Shown: positions 9,106-17,299 of the stretch, piece by piece
Numbering within the stretch: the first letter of the stretch is position 1
Layout: each line of letters opens with the position of its first letter
Assembly: GCA_013334395.1 (NCBI GenBank)
Contig: JAAXXS010000002.1
Span: 1 to 64,000, forward strand
From: Holophagaceae bacterium
GTDB lineage: Bacteria; Acidobacteriota; Holophagae; Holophagales; Holophagaceae
Reading direction: 5' to 3'
DNA: 64,000 nucleotides
Made by a program: the position numbers and the translations under genes
Notes under the pieces: model-generated
What the model was told of the DNA's origin: nothing
Database searches by the model: none
The model's input: the letters and a program-made list of their open reading frames with translations, nothing else

Positions 9106-10161
9106 CTAGGGCTTGTCGCCCTTGAGCAGGGCAAGCTTGGCGTCGAGCCGGGCCTGCATCTCGGGCATGGCCCATTTCCGGGCCTGCTCCAGCGCCTTGA
9201 TGGCCTGCTTCGACTTGCCCAGCGCCAGGCATACCCGCGCATGGATCAAGTGGAAATCCGGTTCCTGGGACAGCAGCCGGATGGCCTGCTTGATCCGTTT
9301 CTCGGCCTCCTCGAAATGCCTATCGGCGAGGGCTTCCTCTGCCAGGAAGGCATTGAAGAAGGGATCCTTTTTCCGCACCTCCAGCCCCCTGTCCCGATAG
9401 ACCTGCGCCTCCGCATCCCTCCCCTGGGCCCTCAGCAGGTTCTCCAGGTTGCCGCAGGGGGCGCCGTCCCGCGGGTCCGCCTCCATGGCCTTGAGGAAGG
9501 ACTTCTCCGCCTCGGCATCCTGGCCCTGGGCACGCTGGACCACCCCCAGGATGTTCCAACCCACGCCCAGCTTCGGATCCACCTGGATGGACCGGAATGC
9601 GGCTTCCCGGGCCTCCTCCTGTTTGGTCTCTTCCAGCAGCTCAACGGCCCGGTTGCTGTAGAACAGGGCCACCACCCGCCGGGGCTCGAGAGGTGCCACG
9701 AGCGTGGCATTCCGACGCACCTCCGGCAGGAAGTCGGCGACGATCTCCTGCCCGATGGCCCCCGTGGGCACCACCGCGACAATGTGGCGCTCGTAGCGGA
9801 TGGTGGTACCCACCCTTCGCCAGCGGCTGATCCGCAGGGACTCCCCGTAGCGGGCCTCCAGACCTACGGACCGGCAGGCGGCCACACAGAGGGCCGTGAG
9901 CGAGAGGCAGTTGGCCTTGCGATCCCGCCAGGCCTCGATGGGCGTGCGGGTGAAGCTGTTGTCGTAGGTGATGCCGAGCCCGCCCTCCTCGGGAGGAGCG
10001 AAAAAGGCCCTGAGCAGGGCACCGACCTTTCCTGTCACCGACGGCTGGTTCAGGGTCTGCTGTCGGGCGAAAGCCTGCAGCTCCCGCGGGGCCTCGAAGG
10101 GATCCTCTCCCGAGATAAGAAGAAGCGAACTCAGGAGGAACGGCAGCACTCGCAGATGCAT
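9106..10161 (-). CDS. Secreted transglutaminase-like/TPR protein
   Basis: The product is 351 aa with an N-terminal signal peptide (MHLRVLPFLLSSLLLIS). A transglutaminase-like fold is indicated by Cys85 in RKANCLSLT and His126 in YERHIVAV, the Cys-His pair of the family. From about residue 165 it contains TPR units (YSNRAVELLEETKQEEA; AWNILGVV-like; FNAFLAEEALADRHFEEA). Proteins of this architecture are periplasmic or surface; the activity, protease or transamidase, is unknown. It is transcribed toward the TPR gene at 7381 (convergent) and diverges from the formyltransferase at 10240. Confidence 0.78.
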   Translation of the reverse strand: MHLRVLPFLLSSLLLISGEDPFEAPRELQAFARQQTLNQPSVTGKVGALLRAFFAPPEEGGLGITYDNSFTRTPIEAWRDRKANCLSLTALCVAACRSVGLEARYGESLRISRWRRVGTTIRYERHIVAVVPTGAIGQEIVADFLPEVRRNATLVAPLEPRRVVALFYSNRAVELLEETKQEEAREAAFRSIQVDPKLGVGWNILGVVQRAQGQDAEAEKSFLKAMEADPRDGAPCGNLENLLRAQGRDAEAQVYRDRGLEVRKKDPFFNAFLAEEALADRHFEEAEKRIKQAIRLLSQEPDFHLIHARVCLALGKSKQAIKALEQARKWAMPEMQARLDAKLALLKGDKP

Positions 10162-10239
10162 GGAAATCTCCGATCCAACATACGTCTACGGGCAGGGAGA
10201 TCCATGGATTATGAGATGCTCGGAGAAGTTGGAGGGATT

Positions 10240-11178
10240 ATGCCGAGCCCAAGCGCTGTCGTGTGCGCCTATTCCAGTGTGGGCACGGCTGCTCTGGAGG
10301 GCTTGCTGCAGGCCGGGGTCGAGGTGCGCGCCCTCTACACCTACCCCCAGGGCGCAGACGAGCTCTGGTTCACGCCCCCGGCGGCGGTGGCCATGGCCCA
10401 CGGCATTCCGGTCCACGAGGCTCCGGCTTTCAACGAGGACAGCGTCTATTCGGCCATCCTGGCGCACCAGCCGGACTTTCTGTTCAGCTTCTACTTCCGC
10501 GAGATGATCCAGGCCCGCATCCTCGACATCCCCCGCCTGGGCGCCTACAACCTGCATGGCAGCCTGCTCCCCAAATACCGGGGCCGGGCACCCCTGAACT
10601 GGGTGCTGGTGAAGGGCGAGACCGAGACCGGCATCACGCTGCATGCCATGACTCCCAAGCCCGATGACGGCCTGATCGTGGCCCAGACCCGCCTGCCCAT
10701 CGCCTGGGATGAGACGGCCCTGAGCCTCACGGCCAAGGCTGCGTCAGCCGGACGGGACCTCGTGGCCGGGGCCATCCCGGGCCTGGTGGATGGCACCATC
10801 CCGCGCATTGACCAGCGGACCCTCGGCCCGTCCACGTACTTCGGCGGCCGGAAACCATCGGATTCCCGCCTGGACGCCGCCATGACGGTCCAGGAGGCCT
10901 TCAATCAGATCCGGGCCGTGGCCGACCCCTGGCCGAACGCCTTCCTGGAGACCCCGCTGGGCACGGTGAAGGTCGCCTGGGCCCTGCCGAGTGCCGAGCC
11001 CTGCCCGACTGGCTGCTTCCGTCAGACCCGGGATGGGCTGCTGCTGGGGTTTGCCGACGGCGCCCTGAACCTCCACACCCTGAAGGCCCAGGGGCTGCGG
11101 GTGGAGAGACCCACCGAGCAGGCGAAGCTGCTGCATAGACTTGGCCTGGAGGAAGCAACGGCGCCCCCGCAAAGCTGA
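10240..11178 (+). CDS. ArnA/Fmt-type formyltransferase
   Basis: The product is 312 aa. It uses N10-formyl-THF: the catalytic triad Asn104, His106 and Asp142 is seen in YNLHGSLLPKYRGRAP and TPKPDDGLI, at positions nearly equal to those of the ArnA formyltransferase domain (102/104/140). The block TYFGGRKPSDSRLDA is also ArnA-like rather than Fmt-like, so the substrate is probably a 4-amino-sugar nucleotide, not Met-tRNA. The ArnA decarboxylase domain is absent. The ATG at 10240 has GGAGG 4 nt upstream; ATG 10204 is possible. It is 56 nt upstream of the FabH-like gene, perhaps in one transcript. Confidence 0.82.
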   Translation: MPSPSAVVCAYSSVGTAALEGLLQAGVEVRALYTYPQGADELWFTPPAAVAMAHGIPVHEAPAFNEDSVYSAILAHQPDFLFSFYFREMIQARILDIPRLGAYNLHGSLLPKYRGRAPLNWVLVKGETETGITLHAMTPKPDDGLIVAQTRLPIAWDETALSLTAKAASAGRDLVAGAIPGLVDGTIPRIDQRTLGPSTYFGGRKPSDSRLDAAMTVQEAFNQIRAVADPWPNAFLETPLGTVKVAWALPSAEPCPTGCFRQTRDGLLLGFADGALNLHTLKAQGLRVERPTEQAKLLHRLGLEEATAPPQS

Positions 11179-11234
11179 TCAGACACTCAAGTCCACTTCC
11201 CGCTATGCTTATCCGCGCAACCCCAGGAGTCTCC

Positions 11235-12290
11235 ATGCGAAGTGTCATCACCGGAACCGGCATTGGTGTGCCTCCGAATGTCGTCACCAACGAGGCCCTC
11301 TCCCGGCTCATGGACACCTCCGACGAGTGGATCCGGGTGCGCAGCGGCATCCAGGAGCGGCGCTACGCAGACCCCGGCCAGGGCTCCACAGACCTGGGGG
11401 TCATGGCAGCCCGCAACGCCATCGCCGATGCGGGTCTCGCCCCAACCGACATTGACGCTGTGCTCTTTGCCACCATGACACCGGACCACCTGCTGCCGGG
11501 AAACGGCCCCCTGCTCCAGACCGCCCTGGGTCTGCGAGACGTTCCCACCTTTGACATCCGCCAGCAGTGCAGCGGGTTCCTCTACGGCCTGGAACTGGCG
11601 GACCTGTTCCTGCAGAGCGGCCGATATCGCCGGGTCCTGCTGGTGGGCGCCGAGGTCCACACGGGCTTCATGCCCTGGCACCTGGGCTGGGACACCCTCA
11701 TCGGCCAGTCCACCCGGGAGATCACCGCGGCAGAGCGCGCCGAGAACACCCTGACCCGCGACCGGACCGTACTCTTCGGGGACGGGGCCGGGGCTGTGGT
11801 GATCGAGGCCCGGGAAGGCGAGTCGGGCCTGGGCGTGGTCCGGCTCCACACCGATGGCACCGGGGCGGGCGTGCTCACCATGCACGGGGCCAGCTTCAAG
11901 CGCCGCCCCTTCGTGAGCGTGGATCAGATCCAGACTGGAGAGACCCTCCCCTTCATGTCCGGGAAGGAGGTCTTCCGGTCCGCCGTGACCCTCATGCCCC
12001 AGGCCGTCCGGGAGGTCTGCGAGGCCTCCGGCATCGCTGTCGAGGACCTGGACCTGCTCTTGGTTCACCAGGCCAACATGCGCATCATCGAAGGCGTGCA
12101 GAAGGTCCTCGGCCTGCCGCCCGAGAAAGTGCCGCACAACATCGAGCGCTGGGGCAATACCACCGCAGCCACCCTGCCCATCCTGTTCCACGAGTGCCGC
12201 ACCCTCGGCCTCATTCGCCCAGGGATGAATCTGGCCTTCACGGCCCTCGGATCTGGACTTCACTGGGGCGCGGCCATTTATCGCACCTAA
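11235..12290 (+). CDS. 3-oxoacyl-ACP synthase III family protein (FabH-like)
   Basis: The product is 351 aa. It has the KAS III triad Cys112 (QQCSGF), His278 (VHQANMRI) and Asn308 (WGNTTAAT). The H-N spacing equals that of E. coli FabH, but the protein is about 34 residues longer because of an insertion between Cys and His (around GWDTLIGQSTREITAAERA). It would condense acetyl- or another acyl-CoA with malonyl-ACP to start fatty-acid synthesis, or act in a specialised lipid or ketone pathway. AGGAG lies 5 nt before ATG 11235. No other fab genes are nearby, so a paralogue role is plausible. Confidence 0.86.
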   Translation: MRSVITGTGIGVPPNVVTNEALSRLMDTSDEWIRVRSGIQERRYADPGQGSTDLGVMAARNAIADAGLAPTDIDAVLFATMTPDHLLPGNGPLLQTALGLRDVPTFDIRQQCSGFLYGLELADLFLQSGRYRRVLLVGAEVHTGFMPWHLGWDTLIGQSTREITAAERAENTLTRDRTVLFGDGAGAVVIEAREGESGLGVVRLHTDGTGAGVLTMHGASFKRRPFVSVDQIQTGETLPFMSGKEVFRSAVTLMPQAVREVCEASGIAVEDLDLLLVHQANMRIIEGVQKVLGLPPEKVPHNIERWGNTTAATLPILFHECRTLGLIRPGMNLAFTALGSGLHWGAAIYRT

Positions 12291-12294
12291 AGCC

Positions 12295-12322
12295 TTGCCA
12301 GGGTGGACGGCCGATCTAGAAT
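12295..12322 (+). promoter_or_regulatory. Predicted sigma-70 promoter
   Basis: TTGCCA (12295-12300) and TAGAAT (12317-12322) are separated by 16 nt. The pair lies 22 nt ahead of the start of the PepSY-like gene, immediately after the FabH-like stop. Confidence 0.55.
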
Positions 12323-12344
12323 ACCTCGTCCCCCCGGAGATCCC

Positions 12345-12692
12345 ATGCGAAGCCGCCCTCTGGCCTTAGCCCTGTTCCTGCCCGCACTGCTCTTCAGTGC
12401 GGGCACCCCGAAGGCTCGGAAGAACGGCCCCGGGCCGATCCGGTCGGCCAAGGAGGCCAAGACCATTGCCGAGCAGGAGACCGGTGGCAAGGCCACGTCG
12501 GCCCGGCGCATCCCCCTGAACGGCGCCTCGGGCGGCTGGGAAGTGGAGGTGCACATGCCCCGCGAAGCCAAGGGCTGGCGCTGCATCATCGACGCGGACA
12601 CGCACACGGTCCTCAGCAAGACCCGCATCGAGCAGCCCGGCTCGAAGGGCAGGCCGGAAGGCTCTATCCGAGTGGTCAAGGGCACCGGCTGA
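12345..12692 (+). CDS. Small secreted PepSY-like protein
   Basis: The product is 115 aa with a signal peptide (residues 1-19, LFLPALLFSAG). The mature part has a helix (IRSAKEAKTIAEQETGG), then strands with GGWEVEVHMP and a terminal block CIIDADTHTVLSKTRI, which is the typical PepSY order: helix, GxWEVxV strand, D-x-x-T-G/H-xV. PepSY proteins are periplasmic and often inhibit proteases or accompany redox proteins. A GGAGA site precedes ATG 12345, and its own promoter is visible. Assignment is by motif only. Confidence 0.65.
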   Translation: MRSRPLALALFLPALLFSAGTPKARKNGPGPIRSAKEAKTIAEQETGGKATSARRIPLNGASGGWEVEVHMPREAKGWRCIIDADTHTVLSKTRIEQPGSKGRPEGSIRVVKGTG

Positions 12693-12702
12693 AGGGCGCT
12701 GC

Positions 12703-12732
12703 CCGGTCCCCACGGGCGGTTCACCGGTTTTT
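12703..12732 (+). terminator. Possible rho-independent terminator
   Basis: CCGGT (12703-12707) can pair with ACCGG (12723-12727), enclosing a further GC-rich stem, and five T follow (12728-12732). It lies just after the PepSY-like stop. Confidence 0.45.
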
Positions 12733-12754
12733 CCCATCTCTGGCCCTGCGTCAG

Positions 12755-12780
12755 TTGACAGTCGGGCCTAGAATCATACC
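12755..12780 (+). promoter_or_regulatory. Possible promoter of the SPFH gene
   Basis: A perfect TTGACA occurs at 12755-12760, 50 nt before the start at 12810, and TAGAAT at 12769-12774. The two are too close together (8 nt) to form one promoter, so either TTGACA pairs with a poor -10 near 12777 or TAGAAT is used with a weak -35. Confidence 0.35.
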
Positions 12781-12809
12781 CGTGGCCGATGCCACTAGGA
12801 GACTGACAC

Positions 12810-13853
12810 ATGGGTCTGATGGACTGGGGCAAAGCCCAATTCCTCGACATCCTCGAGTGGCTGGATGATTCCAACGACACGCTGGCGTGGCGCTTCCCCA
12901 TGCGTGGGCAGGAGATCCAGAACGGCGGAAAGCTGGTGGTCCGGGAAAGCCAGGAGGCTGTCTTCATCAACGAAGGCCAGCTGGCCGACGTGTTCAAGCC
13001 CGGCACGCACAACCTGACCACCCAGAACCTGCCCATCCTGGCCACCCTGAAGGGCTGGAAGTACGGGTTCGAGAGCCCCTTCAAGAGCGATGTCTACTTC
13101 ATCTCCACCAAGCTCTACAACGACCTGAAGTGGGGCACCTCCAACCCGATCATGATGCGGGACGCCGACTTCGGCATGCTGCGCATCCGGGCCTTCGGCA
13201 TCTACTCCATCAAGGTGGTGGACGCCGGAACCTTCCTCAAGCAGCTGGTGGGCACCAACGGCGTCTACACCGTGCCCGACATCTCCGAGCAGCTCCGAAA
13301 GACCATCATGAGCCGCTTCACGGACGCCCTGGGCGAGGCCAAAATCCCCGCCCTGGACCTGGCCGCGAAGTATGACGAGCTGTCGGAGTTCGTGAAGCAG
13401 AAGCTGCAGGAAGAGTTCAAGACCATGGGCCTGGAGCTGTCCAAGTTCTTCGTGGAGAACATCAGCCTCCCCGAGGAAGTGGAAGCCATGATGGACAAGC
13501 GCACCGGTGTGGGCATGATGGCCCCGGTCATGGGCGCCTACACCCAGATGCAGGTCGCCGATGCCATTCCCCTCGCCGCCCAGAATCCCAGCGGCATCGC
13601 GGGCATGGGCATGGGCGTGGGCCTGGGCTTCGGCATGGGCAACGTGATGGGCCAGCAGATGACTGGAGCCGCCCAGCAGATGGGGCAGCAGCCCTTCCCC
13701 GGCGGTAACGCTCCGGCCCCGGCGATCCCAGCCAAGTCGCTGAAGGACGAACTGACAGACCTTAAGGAGCTCTTCGACGGCCAGCTCATCAACCAGGCCG
13801 AATACGATGGCCAGCGCGCCGTCATCATGAAGAAGCACGGCATGGGCAGCTGA
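12810..13853 (+). CDS. YdjI-like SPFH-domain protein with C-terminal SHOCT motif
   Basis: The product is 347 aa. Residues about 20-230 match the SPFH/virion-core-like domain of Bacillus YdjI (WRFPMRGQEIQNGGKLVVRE; GESxxVFxxEG-like strand; SDVYFISTK). A Met/Gly-rich linker (MGMGVGLGFGMGNVMGQQM) joins it to a C-terminal SHOCT-type hairpin (LTDLKELFDGQLINQAEYD). There is no TM helix. In B. subtilis, YdjI bridges the PspA-type stress protein to membrane proteins, so a membrane-stress role is plausible; no pspA homologue is nearby. The gene appears monocistronic, ending at a strong hairpin. Confidence 0.82.
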   Translation: MGLMDWGKAQFLDILEWLDDSNDTLAWRFPMRGQEIQNGGKLVVRESQEAVFINEGQLADVFKPGTHNLTTQNLPILATLKGWKYGFESPFKSDVYFISTKLYNDLKWGTSNPIMMRDADFGMLRIRAFGIYSIKVVDAGTFLKQLVGTNGVYTVPDISEQLRKTIMSRFTDALGEAKIPALDLAAKYDELSEFVKQKLQEEFKTMGLELSKFFVENISLPEEVEAMMDKRTGVGMMAPVMGAYTQMQVADAIPLAAQNPSGIAGMGMGVGLGFGMGNVMGQQMTGAAQQMGQQPFPGGNAPAPAIPAKSLKDELTDLKELFDGQLINQAEYDGQRAVIMKKHGMGS

Positions 13854-13878
13854 TTCATGGATTGATTTCTCTTCACAT

Positions 13879-13902
13879 CTGAGGCGGCGCAAGCCGCCTC
13901 AG
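13879..13902. terminator. Bidirectional hairpin between convergent genes
   Basis: A perfect 10-bp stem CTGAGGCGGC / GCCGCCTCAG with a GCAA tetraloop lies between the SPFH gene and the convergent CDF gene and overlaps the CDF stop codon. There is no clear T-tract, so it may act with Rho or as an RNA 3'-end stabiliser. Confidence 0.6.
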
Positions 13903-14849
13903 TGATGTCCGCCGCACTCGTGGTGCCCGGGCACCTCCTGGTCGTGCTGGTGCAGGAAGCGGTGGTGGTGCCGCTCCGCCATGGCCGGGGTCTCGAAGTG
14001 CAGGGTCAGGTGCCGCACGTCGAACCGCTCCGCCAGCAGGTCTTCGATGCGGTGCTGGTGGGCCTCGGTGTCCACGAGCTGCTCCGCTACCACGATGACG
14101 TGAGCCGTGCAGACCGTGAGGTGGCTGCAGACGCGCCAGGAGCGGAGGTCCTCCACCCCGACGATACCGGGCAGCCGCAGCAGCTCCGCCTTGGCCTCCT
14201 CATGGTCGAAGGCGGCGCGGTGCATGAGAATCCCGAAGGCGTCCCGCAGCAGCAGGTAGGCCCCGCGCAGGATGAGCGCGGCGATGGCCGCCGCCAGGAG
14301 GGGGTCCACCCAGCGCCAGCCTGTGAACCGGATCACCACCATGCCAAGCATCACGGCCAAGTTGGCCAGGCTGTCCCCCAGGGCGTGGAGGTAGGCGCTG
14401 CGCAGGTTGAGATCCCGGTCCTGCCGGGAGCCCTCCGAGGGCACCAGCACCCGGGTAGCCGCCAGGTTCAGCAGCAGGCCCAGTGCCGAGAAGCCGATGG
14501 CCCAACCCAGCAGAATGGGGTGCGGATGCCGCACGCGGTCCCAGGCTTCCACCAGCACCGCAACCGCCAGCACCACGAGCAGCAAGCCCCCCAACAGGGT
14601 GTTGAAGATCTCGATCCGATGCCAGCCGTAGGTCCAGCGGTCGCAAGGCTCCCGGCGGTTCGCGACCCGGATGCTGCCCAGGGCGAGCAGGTTCACCACC
14701 GCGTCGTTCAGGTTCTCCAGGCTGTCGGACACGAGTCCCAGGGAGCCGGTCCAGACGCCCCCCAGCCCCTGGACCAGGAAGTTCAGGCCGAAGATCAGCG
14801 AGCTGAGACCGAGCCTCCCGGTGGTGGTGGGGCCATGCGAGTGGCTCAT
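13899..14849 (-). CDS. Cation diffusion facilitator (CzcD/ZitB-like)
   Basis: The product is 316 aa with about six TM helices and a cytoplasmic C-terminal domain. TM5 carries HALGD (metal-site HxxxD); the TM2 site reads SDSLENLND, with Glu where many zinc CDFs have His, so metal preference may differ. Both ends are His-rich (MSHSHG at the N-terminus; HHHRFLHQHDQ and HHECGGHH at the C-terminus). It should export Zn(II) or another divalent cation from the cytoplasm in exchange for protons. Its ATG overlaps the enoyl-CoA hydratase stop (TGATG), so it is the last gene of that operon. Confidence 0.88.
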   Translation of the reverse strand: MSHSHGPTTTGRLGLSSLIFGLNFLVQGLGGVWTGSLGLVSDSLENLNDAVVNLLALGSIRVANRREPCDRWTYGWHRIEIFNTLLGGLLLVVLAVAVLVEAWDRVRHPHPILLGWAIGFSALGLLLNLAATRVLVPSEGSRQDRDLNLRSAYLHALGDSLANLAVMLGMVVIRFTGWRWVDPLLAAAIAALILRGAYLLLRDAFGILMHRAAFDHEEAKAELLRLPGIVGVEDLRSWRVCSHLTVCTAHVIVVAEQLVDTEAHQHRIEDLLAERFDVRHLTLHFETPAMAERHHHRFLHQHDQEVPGHHECGGHH

Positions 14850-15634
14850 CAGTCCCCCCGGTAGCGGGGCTTGCGCTTCTCGCGGAAGGCGGCCAGACCC
14901 TCGAGCCTGTCCCGGGTGGGGATGACCTGGGCATAGCAGGCCCGCTCGACGGCCAGTCCCGCGGCCAGATCCATGTTCTGGCTGGCGTTGATGGCCACCT
15001 TGGCCAGGCGCACTGCCACGGGGCCGTTGGGCAGGATCTTCCGGGCCAGGTCCAGGGCGGCGTTCAGGGCCGTCCCTGCAGGCACCACCCGGTCCACCAC
15101 GCCCAAATGCTCCGCCTCGGCGGCACCGATGCGGCGGGAGGTGAAGATCAGTTCCTTGGCCCGGGAGGCGCCAATGAGCCGGGGCAGCCGCTGGGTCCCC
15201 CCGGCGCCGGGAATGATGGCCAGGGCCGTCTCCACCAGGCCGAGGCTCGCCTCAGCCCCCGCCACACGCAGGTCCGCCGCGAGCGCGAGCTCCATCCCCC
15301 CGCCGACGGCCACGCCCTCCAACACCGCGATGACCGGAACGGGCAGGCTCTCCAGGTCGGTGAAGGCGGTCTGCAGCCCATGCACCAGCCCGGCGACTTC
15401 AGACTGGGGCAGCGTCGCCCGCTCCTTCAGGTCTGCGCCCGGGCAGAAGACCCCGTCCACCAGGCTGTGGAGGACCACCACCCGAACCGAGGGATCAACC
15501 CGCAGTCTGGCCACGGCTTCGCGGAACTCCGCCATGAGCTGCCGTCCGAGGGCGTTCTTCGCCGCAGGACGGTCCAGGCCCAGGAGGATGATGCCTTCGT
15601 CTTCACCGGCAAGCGCTTCGACCCGGATCTCCAT
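14849..15634 (-). CDS. Enoyl-CoA hydratase, methylglutaconyl-CoA hydratase (AUH)-like
   Basis: The product is 261 aa, a crotonase-fold enzyme. Oxyanion-hole blocks are FCPGADLKERA (about 63-73) and GGGME; the two catalytic acids are Glu115 and Glu135 (LVETALAIIPGAGGTQRL). The ADLKERA and AIIPGAGGTQRL blocks are particularly close to the AUH/methylglutaconyl-CoA hydratase group of leucine catabolism, so that is the best guess for substrate. A short reading frame overlaps its ATG by TGATG and the CDF gene overlaps its stop, giving a coupled cluster. No methylcrotonyl-CoA carboxylase is in the window. Confidence 0.87.
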   Translation of the reverse strand: MEIRVEALAGEDEGIILLGLDRPAAKNALGRQLMAEFREAVARLRVDPSVRVVVLHSLVDGVFCPGADLKERATLPQSEVAGLVHGLQTAFTDLESLPVPVIAVLEGVAVGGGMELALAADLRVAGAEASLGLVETALAIIPGAGGTQRLPRLIGASRAKELIFTSRRIGAAEAEHLGVVDRVVPAGTALNAALDLARKILPNGPVAVRLAKVAINASQNMDLAAGLAVERACYAQVIPTRDRLEGLAAFREKRKPRYRGD

Positions 15635-15741
15635 CAGGCCAGCTCGAACCCAGCGAGGGCCCTGCCTGGCCCCGTATTCAGGCCTTCGGCCCTGCAGGCC
15701 TCCAGCACCTTCCCTGCCACCTCAGCTCGCAGCATGGCCAT
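15634..15741 (-). CDS. Candidate 35-aa microprotein coupled to enoyl-CoA hydratase
   Basis: ATG 15741 is preceded by AAGGGG at good spacing and the reading frame ends with TGA overlapping the enoyl-CoA hydratase ATG (TGATG). The peptide begins MAMLRAEVAGKVLEACRAEG and ends GFELA, with a helical first half. It sits 41 nt after the biotinyl-like gene. It could be a real small protein, a translational-coupling leader, or a decayed remnant of a larger gene. It is not similar to anything I recognise. Confidence 0.35.
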   Translation of the reverse strand: MAMLRAEVAGKVLEACRAEGLNTGPGRALAGFELA

Positions 15742-15782
15742 CAGCACCCCTTGCAAAGGACGTCTGGCCCCAGTGTAGCCAG

Positions 15783-16019
15783 CTACTCGTCCCGGTCGGA
15801 GTCCCCGATCACCACGAGGTCGTCATCCTCGTAGGCGAAGTCGCCCTCCTCGATGAGGACCTCCCGCACCTTCCCCCCTTCCGGGGCATTGATGTAGAAC
15901 GAGGTGCGGGAAGAATCCGTGCCCTCGAGAATCATCAAGGGCTCATCCTCTTCCACTTCCTGGCCGGGGCGGACGAGAACATCCACCACGTAGCCCGGCC
16001 ATTCCGCCCTCACGATCAT
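15783..16019 (-). CDS. Biotinyl/lipoyl-domain-like protein lacking the attachment lysine
   Basis: The product is 78 aa with the beta-sandwich pattern of a biotinyl/lipoyl domain: a first half PGYVVDVLVRPGQEVEEDEP, a hairpin, and a mirrored second half INAPEGGKVREVLIEEGDF. The position of the E-A-M-K-M biotinylation motif is occupied by LEGTDSS, without lysine, so it probably is not modified. It may be a scaffold or an inactive carrier. ATG 16019 has GGGGG 5 nt upstream; an ATG at 16070 would add a poorly matching N-terminus. It is the first gene of the run leading to enoyl-CoA hydratase and the CDF exporter. Confidence 0.7.
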   Translation of the reverse strand: MIVRAEWPGYVVDVLVRPGQEVEEDEPLMILEGTDSSRTSFYINAPEGGKVREVLIEEGDFAYEDDDLVVIGDSDRDE

Positions 16020-16149
16020 TCTGTCCCCCTTCACCTGTTCTGCGACCTTGGCGGGGAGAGTATGGCGCATGGGGGGACTGCGCAAGGGGCAGAACCCGTT
16101 CTTTTCGTCACATCTCGGGTAGGTGATACTGGAAGGCTTGGAGGATTGA

Positions 16150-17250
16150 ATGGCTGTCGCCTGTGGCATCGTGGGTCTGCCCAACGTAGGAAAGTCCACC
16201 CTTTTCAACGCCCTAACCCGCGCTGGCGCGGCCTCGGCCAACTATCCCTTCTGCACCATCGAGCCAAATACGGGGGTGGTGGATGTACCCGACCCGAGGC
16301 TGGCGGTGCTCGCGGGGATCGTGAAACCCCAGCGGGTGCTCCCCGCAGCCCAGGAATTCGTGGACATCGCCGGTCTGGTCCGAGGGGCCAGCAAGGGCGA
16401 GGGGCTCGGCAACGCCTTCCTCGGCCACATCCGGGAGACCGACGCCATCGTCCAGGTGGTGCGCTGCTTCGAGGACAGCAACGTCACGCACGTGGAGGGC
16501 GGCGTCCACCCGGAGCGGGACTTGAGCATCATCGAGACGGAGCTGGTCATCAAGGATCTGGATGCCGTGGAGAAGGGCCTCGAGCGCCACCGGAAGGTGG
16601 CCAAGACCGGCAACAAGGAGTCCGTGGCCATGGTGGCGGTGCTGGAGCGGGTCTTCGCCGCCCTGGACGCCGGCCAGTGGGCCCGCACCGCCGGCCTGAG
16701 CACCGACGAGAAGGCCCTGGTCAAGTCCTATGGCCTGCTCACCCTGAAGCCGACGCTGTTTGTCGGGAACATTGGGGAGGAGGACATCCGGAATCCCGCA
16801 GCCAACCCCCACTACCGGAGCCTCCAGGCTCTGGCCGCCGCCCGCCAGGCTCCCTGCATCCCCATCTGCTCCAAGCTCGAAGCGGAGATCCAGGACCTGC
16901 CCGAGGAGGACCGCCCGCTGTTCCTGGAGGAGGCCGGGCTCGCCGAGCCGGGCCTCAACGTGCTGATTCACGCGAGCTATGACCTCCTGGGCCTCCAGAC
17001 CTACTTCACGGCGGGCGTCAAGGAAGTCCGGGCCTGGACCATCCACCAGGGGGACACGGCCCCCCAGGCCGCGGGGGTCATCCACACAGACTTCGAGAAG
17101 GGCTTCATCCGGGCCCAGGTCATCGCCTACGACGACTTCATCCAGTGCGGGGGCGAGCAGGGCGCCAAGGATGCCGGGAAAATGCGGACAGAAGGCAAGG
17201 ACTACATCGTGAAGGACGGCGACCTGATGAACTTCCTATTTAACGTCTAG
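16150..17250 (+). CDS. ychF: Ribosome-binding ATPase YchF
   Basis: The product is 366 aa (E. coli YchF 363). It has the P-loop GLPNVGKST at residues 8-16, the G3-like [23 protein letters not shown] in place of NKxD (YchF/OLA1 prefers ATP), and the C-terminal TGS-domain blocks including [10 protein letters not shown] and a terminal [17 protein letters not shown]. It is a cytoplasmic P-loop NTPase bound to ribosomes and involved in stress or oxidative responses. It diverges from the biotinyl-like gene; the next plus-strand gene starts 49 nt after its stop. Confidence 0.97.
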   Translation: MAVACGIVGLPNVGKSTLFNALTRAGAASANYPFCTIEPNTGVVDVPDPRLAVLAGIVKPQRVLPAAQEFVDIAGLVRGASKGEGLGNAFLGHIRETDAIVQVVRCFEDSNVTHVEGGVHPERDLSIIETELVIKDLDAVEKGLERHRKVAKTGNKESVAMVAVLERVFAALDAGQWARTAGLSTDEKALVKSYGLLTLKPTLFVGNIGEEDIRNPAANPHYRSLQALAAARQAPCIPICSKLEAEIQDLPEEDRPLFLEEAGLAEPGLNVLIHASYDLLGLQTYFTAGVKEVRAWTIHQGDTAPQAAGVIHTDFEKGFIRAQVIAYDDFIQCGGEQGAKDAGKMRTEGKDYIVKDGDLMNFLFNV

Positions 17251-17299
17251 GACTCAATACCCGCGGCCTCCCGCCCGATGCCAAGGGTGAGGCGAATGG

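Noticed and set aside
9094..10239. Long N-terminal extension of the formyltransferase frame
   Set aside because: It lies fully opposite the transglutaminase/TPR gene; the formyltransferase begins with a good RBS at 10240.
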